Below are positions 48,216 to 50,741 of a DNA stretch of 50,741 nucleotides, one piece after another (position 1 is the stretch's first letter; each line of letters starts with the position of its first letter). A program made the position numbers and the translations under genes. This stretch comes from Mesorhizobium sp. (GTDB lineage: Bacteria > Pseudomonadota > Alphaproteobacteria > Rhizobiales > Rhizobiaceae): the NCBI RefSeq assembly GCF_017306545.1, contig NZ_JAFKID010000031.1, positions 1 to 50,741 on the forward strand, given 5' to 3'. The notes beneath the pieces were generated by a model that worked only from the letters and a program-made list of their open reading frames with translations, was not told where the DNA came from and did not search any database.

Positions 48216-48581
48216 ATGAACGTGTTTTTCAGTCTTCTTCCGACGGTCGTGTTGACGGTCTACGGTCAGGTCGTCACGAAATGGCGGGTCGGCCACATCG
48301 CCGAACGCGCCGCAGGGGCACCGATGCTCGACCGCCTGCTTGTCTACGTTCTCGATCCTTACATCATCTCGGCCTATGTCCTTACCTTCGGCGCCTCACT
48401 GGCCTGGATGATCGTCGTCGAGAAATTTCCGCTGTCGCTGGTCTATCCGCTCTATATCGGCATGACGATCGTGATCGTGACCGCCCTTGGCGTCGTGCTG
48501 TTTCGCGAACCCCTTTCGATGACCAGGCTCATCGCCATTGCGCTGATCCTGTCAGGGATCGTGATAGGCGCCAGGGCGTAG
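48216..48581 (+). CDS. Small DMT/SMR-type membrane protein (possible lipid-linked sugar flippase)
   Basis: 121 residues with four hydrophobic helices, the size and layout of EmrE, ArnE/ArnF and GtrA-like proteins. 'WMIVVEKFPLSLVYPLYIGMTIVIVTALGVVLFREPLS' contains, in outline, the SMR-type glutamate/proline pattern and 'FREPLS' turn. In ArnE/ArnF and GtrA the same architecture moves undecaprenyl-phosphate sugars across the inner membrane. Its place at the end of the GtrB-like operon favours that over drug export. Confidence 0.8.
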   Translation: MNVFFSLLPTVVLTVYGQVVTKWRVGHIAERAAGAPMLDRLLVYVLDPYIISAYVLTFGASLAWMIVVEKFPLSLVYPLYIGMTIVIVTALGVVLFREPLSMTRLIAIALILSGIVIGARA

Positions 48582-48596
48582 GAAGCGAACGCATGA

Positions 48597-48726
48597 AGCT
48601 ACGTCCCTCGCCGGGGCGATGCGAAGGCGGCAGTTCGGGGACGTTTGCGGCGAGTCCGTCATCATGTGTTGCGATTGACCGGACCTGCTTGAGCTTATGC
48701 AATAACCGCTCGACAAGGTTGCACCG
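48597..48726 (-). pseudogene. IS5-family transposase remnant
   Basis: Read on the minus strand, the sequence encodes 'RCNLVERLLHKLKQVRSIATHDD', which in 20-residue-limited view matches the 'xNLVERFFxKLKxFRxIATRYDK' C-terminal region of IS5-type transposases; the next residues 'GLAANVPELPPSHR' follow 'LAxNFLAxVxLAxxR' weakly. There is no start, no DDE motif and no inverted repeats nearby, so only a decayed tail is left. Confidence 0.6.
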
Positions 48727-49052
48727 ATGATGGAGCCTCCCCCCTTGTTTCCATCATCGAATCTCCTTTGACCGTCCGGAATCGCGGTAGGGGCATGGTC
48801 CAAAAATCACGGCCAGGCCAGCACCAAAGCCATCGGCCCGAGTCTTTCGCGGCCTTGATCTCGTCGATCGGGACTTTGACGCTGCGGTACGAACAAAACA
48901 TTTGATGCGATGCCGGGCTTGCCGAAAATTCGACACTGTCTGCGGGTCTGTGTTGCTCCTGCCGGCTGGCATCCGTTGCAAGCATAGTCGTCAAGAATTT
49001 TCACTAAGCCGCTTAAGTCGGCAATTATCTCTGTCGATTTTTTTGGAAAATG

Positions 49053-49070
49053 GTAGTCGAAATCGACTAC
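49053..49070. promoter_or_regulatory. Inverted repeat, possible operator
   Basis: GTAGTCG-AAAT-CGACTAC: perfect 7-base arms with a 4-base spacer, 39 bases before the ATG of the O-antigen ligase-like gene. The size fits a dimeric regulator; the regulator is unknown. A T-run (TTTTTTT) is 12 bases upstream, so a terminator role for the other direction cannot be excluded. Confidence 0.4.
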
Positions 49071-49108
49071 ATGGGTAGACGACATGAAAATCAAACGTCG
49101 ATATCAAT

Positions 49109-50377
49109 ATGCATAAAGAGCTCAGGGCGTTGTTCACAGCGCTTCCCGGCAACAGAATCGGCCGCAACAATGCGATCTCGGTCTTTCTGATGGGCGCGCT
49201 GCCTGCTGTGGGAGGCAGTATTATTTCCGCCATGCTCTATGTGTTCTTCATTTGGGGAGTCATCTCGCTCGTCCTTCGGCGCTTCGAGTTCAGGATGACG
49301 CGCAGCGACCGCATGCTGGCCTGGACTTTCACTTCCTTTGTCGGATTCGAGGTGGTTACTGCCCTGTTTGGCGGAAATTTACCAAACGCACCCACCGCAT
49401 TGGTGTGGCTTTTCGCTTTCCTGGCGCCGTGGATCCTGATTCCCCGCCTGCGGGCAAGTTCGGAATTGGACTATCTGGGCCTCTTTGTTCTCGGCGCTGC
49501 GGTAGGGGCCGTTGCGGCAGGCCTGGTGGCCTTCGTGCAACTGATCGCGACCGATATTCGTCCCAAGGCTGGTGCGGGCAATGCCGCCGTATTCGCGATA
49601 ATGTCGCTTTGCCTGATGGGACTTGGCGGGCTCAACATCACGGCATCGGCCCGATGGCGCAGGCTCCTGGCCATGGCCGCGGTCGTTTTCGGCGGATTGG
49701 CGGTCGTCTTGTCACAGACACGGGGCGTGCTGGCCGTGTGCGTGCCTTTGTTGGGGTTGTTATGGTTGTTTTCGCCAGATGCCTGGCGCAAGGCCCTGGC
49801 CCGCTTCACCACGCTGGTTATACTGGCAGCGGCGGGAATTGCGGCCTATTTTGCCCATCATGCGCTTGATGGGCGATGGGAGTATACGCTCAGTGAGCTT
49901 CGGCACATTTTCAATGGCGGTACGTCGACAAGTATCGGCGAAAGGCTTCGGCTCTGGAACGCAGCCGTCAAGGCGATCCAGGAGTCGCCGATTCTGGGGT
50001 ATGGAATCCAGAATAGAATGGATGCTCTCGTCCCGACGCTGAAATTGGACGGGCTGCCGATCCTCCAATATACCCACGCGCACAACGGATTCCTGTCTTT
50101 TGCGTTAGACGGTGGCGTTTTCGTCCTGGTCGCGGTTATTGCCGTCCTCTGCGTGCCGGTTGTCCTAGCGCGACGCGCGTCTCAGGATGCGCACTACCGC
50201 CTCCGCTTGTTCATGGCGCTGACCGTGACGGGAACGTATGCATTATGCGGTTTGACGCAGATCATGTTCAAACACGACATTATGGACAGTTTCTTCGTCT
50301 TCTTTTCTATACTGGTGGCTGCATCGATACCCGAGCAGGAGTCAACTCCAGCAGTCGTGACATCGAGTTCTTCTTGA
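49109..50377 (+). CDS. O-antigen ligase / polymerase family protein (WaaL/Wzy-like)
   Basis: 422 residues with about 11 hydrophobic segments and one larger periplasmic loop (about 250-320) holding 'GERLRLWNAAVKAI', 'PILGYGIQN' and 'YTHAHNGFLSFALDGG', the Wzy_C signature with its histidine. Such proteins join completed O-antigen chains to lipid A-core or polymerise repeat units; sequence alone does not separate the two. ATG at 49109 lacks a strong ribosome site. It stands after a gene-poor gap, so it has its own promoter. Confidence 0.9.
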   Translation: MHKELRALFTALPGNRIGRNNAISVFLMGALPAVGGSIISAMLYVFFIWGVISLVLRRFEFRMTRSDRMLAWTFTSFVGFEVVTALFGGNLPNAPTALVWLFAFLAPWILIPRLRASSELDYLGLFVLGAAVGAVAAGLVAFVQLIATDIRPKAGAGNAAVFAIMSLCLMGLGGLNITASARWRRLLAMAAVVFGGLAVVLSQTRGVLAVCVPLLGLLWLFSPDAWRKALARFTTLVILAAAGIAAYFAHHALDGRWEYTLSELRHIFNGGTSTSIGERLRLWNAAVKAIQESPILGYGIQNRMDALVPTLKLDGLPILQYTHAHNGFLSFALDGGVFVLVAVIAVLCVPVVLARRASQDAHYRLRLFMALTVTGTYALCGLTQIMFKHDIMDSFFVFFSILVAASIPEQESTPAVVTSSSS

Positions 50378-50543
50378 TAAAACGATGTTGTGAATCGCCT
50401 GAGCCTGGCTCTGGCCACGCCTGTTTGCAGCCACGCAACGACGCCGGACTTTTCAGTCAGTCGACGTGGCGTTGCTCAGATTGGCCGATTGCGGCATTGC
50501 CAATGAAACGCCGGCAGCCACGGTTGCTAACCCTGTCGATCCG
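50378..50543. other. Gene-free stretch before an insertion sequence
   Basis: 166 bases after the O-antigen ligase-like gene without a gene or a clear terminator. Ends where the IS66-type left end begins. Confidence 0.4.
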
Positions 50544-50741
50544 GTAAGCGAATTTGGCAGGATCGGCTGATCGCGGATACCCGCAGACCGAGCGTAAGCG
50601 CTGTTGCGGCGGCACCTTTCGCGCGTGATCGTGAGGAACGATGTTCGGAGCCTTTGAGGGCTTCGACACATGACGATTTCAGAGCTTACGCTTAAATCCA
50701 GCGATCTCGAGCCGGCGCGCCGTTTCGAGGTGTTCACGGGT
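50544..50741 (+). mobile_element. Left end of an IS66-family insertion sequence (partial)
   Basis: GTAAGCG at 50544 matches the GTAAGCG tip usual for IS66-family inverted repeats and lies 126 bases before an IS66-type first open frame. GTAAGCG recurs at 50594-50600. The element runs out of the window; the boundary is inferred, not confirmed by a target duplication. Confidence 0.55.
50670..50741 (+). CDS. tnpA: IS66 family accessory protein TnpA, N-terminus (cut by window edge)
   Basis: Only 24 residues fit: 'MTISELTLKSSDLEPARR' followed by 'FEVFTG'. The 'ARRFEVFTG' block is characteristic of the small first protein of IS66 elements, before 'GRRR' and a helix-turn-helix domain. ATG at 50670 is preceded by GAGGG. 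Confidence 0.7.
   Translation, partial: MTISELTLKSSDLEPARRFEVFTG

Larger units (their letters stand above)
48582..49108. other. 527-base gene-poor stretch with transposase remnant
   Basis: Between the small transporter and the O-antigen ligase-like gene. The first part (48597-48726) carries an IS5-type transposase fragment on the minus strand, listed separately. From 48727 to about 49050 nothing is recognised. The last part, from about 49010, is AT-richer, has a near-palindrome GCCGCTTAAGTCGGC at about 49007-49021 and the perfect inverted repeat described separately, and probably holds the promoter of the next gene. Confidence 0.6.

Overview
The window looks like chromosomal DNA of a high-GC alphaproteobacterium of the order Hyphomicrobiales, probably near Mesorhizobium/Phyllobacteriaceae. 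The clues are a CcrM-type GANTC methyltransferase, a mutY / DUF721 / DsbA-like / smc gene order, a PPDK of rhizobial type, BioY, DUF427 and DUF1499 genes, and GC-rich coding bias. No search could be run; names rest on motifs, lengths and context read from the sequence.

Layout. (1) 1-12741 is housekeeping: a truncated GNAT acetyltransferase, an M16 peptidase and threonine synthase on the minus strand; a lipoprotein; two HAD hydrolases; ccrM; mutY; a DciA-like DUF721 gene; a DsbA-like lipoprotein; and smc. (2) 13013-22175 is one tightly packed plus-strand operon for pseudaminic acid: pseB, pseC, pseF, a fused pseG-pseH, pseI. It continues with an oxidoreductase / aminotransferase / acetyltransferase trio and a candidate glycosyltransferase. 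It ends at a tRNA-Gln gene. (3) 22519-30977 returns to core metabolism: a VOC protein, ppdK, DUF427, an acyl-CoA ligase, DUF1499, a metallo-beta-lactamase-fold hydrolase and bioY. (4) 31472-50377 is a surface-glycan locus. A FlaA1/CapD-type dehydratase converges on a WbpE-like aminotransferase. A minus-strand operon (40594 to 34973) makes a dTDP-4-amino-4,6-dideoxyhexose (rfbA, wecE-like, rfbB) with a large membrane protein and a WbqC-like protein. A divergent plus-strand series carries two GT-C-like membrane proteins, an acyltransferase-3, a polyprenyl-phosphate glycosyltransferase, a TylF-like protein, an FAD oxidoreductase, a small multidrug-resistance-type transporter and an O-antigen ligase-like protein. 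(5) The right edge holds mobile DNA: an IS5-type transposase remnant (48597-48726) and the left end of an IS66-family element (from about 50544).

How the parts fit. Region 2 contains every named step from UDP-GlcNAc to CMP-pseudaminic acid, plus three genes that could build a second N-acylated amino sugar and one possible transferase. Region 4 resembles a three-component lipid-linked glycan decoration system (GtrB-like donor synthase, small flippase, GT-C transferases). Its donor-forming operon uniquely contains a TylF-like protein without the usual metal-binding aspartates and an FAD enzyme with a four-cysteine insertion. Local AT-rich stretches inside genes of region 4, and the IS remnants, suggest repeated acquisition of DNA there. 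The 44835-48581 operon is the best candidate for undescribed biochemistry.
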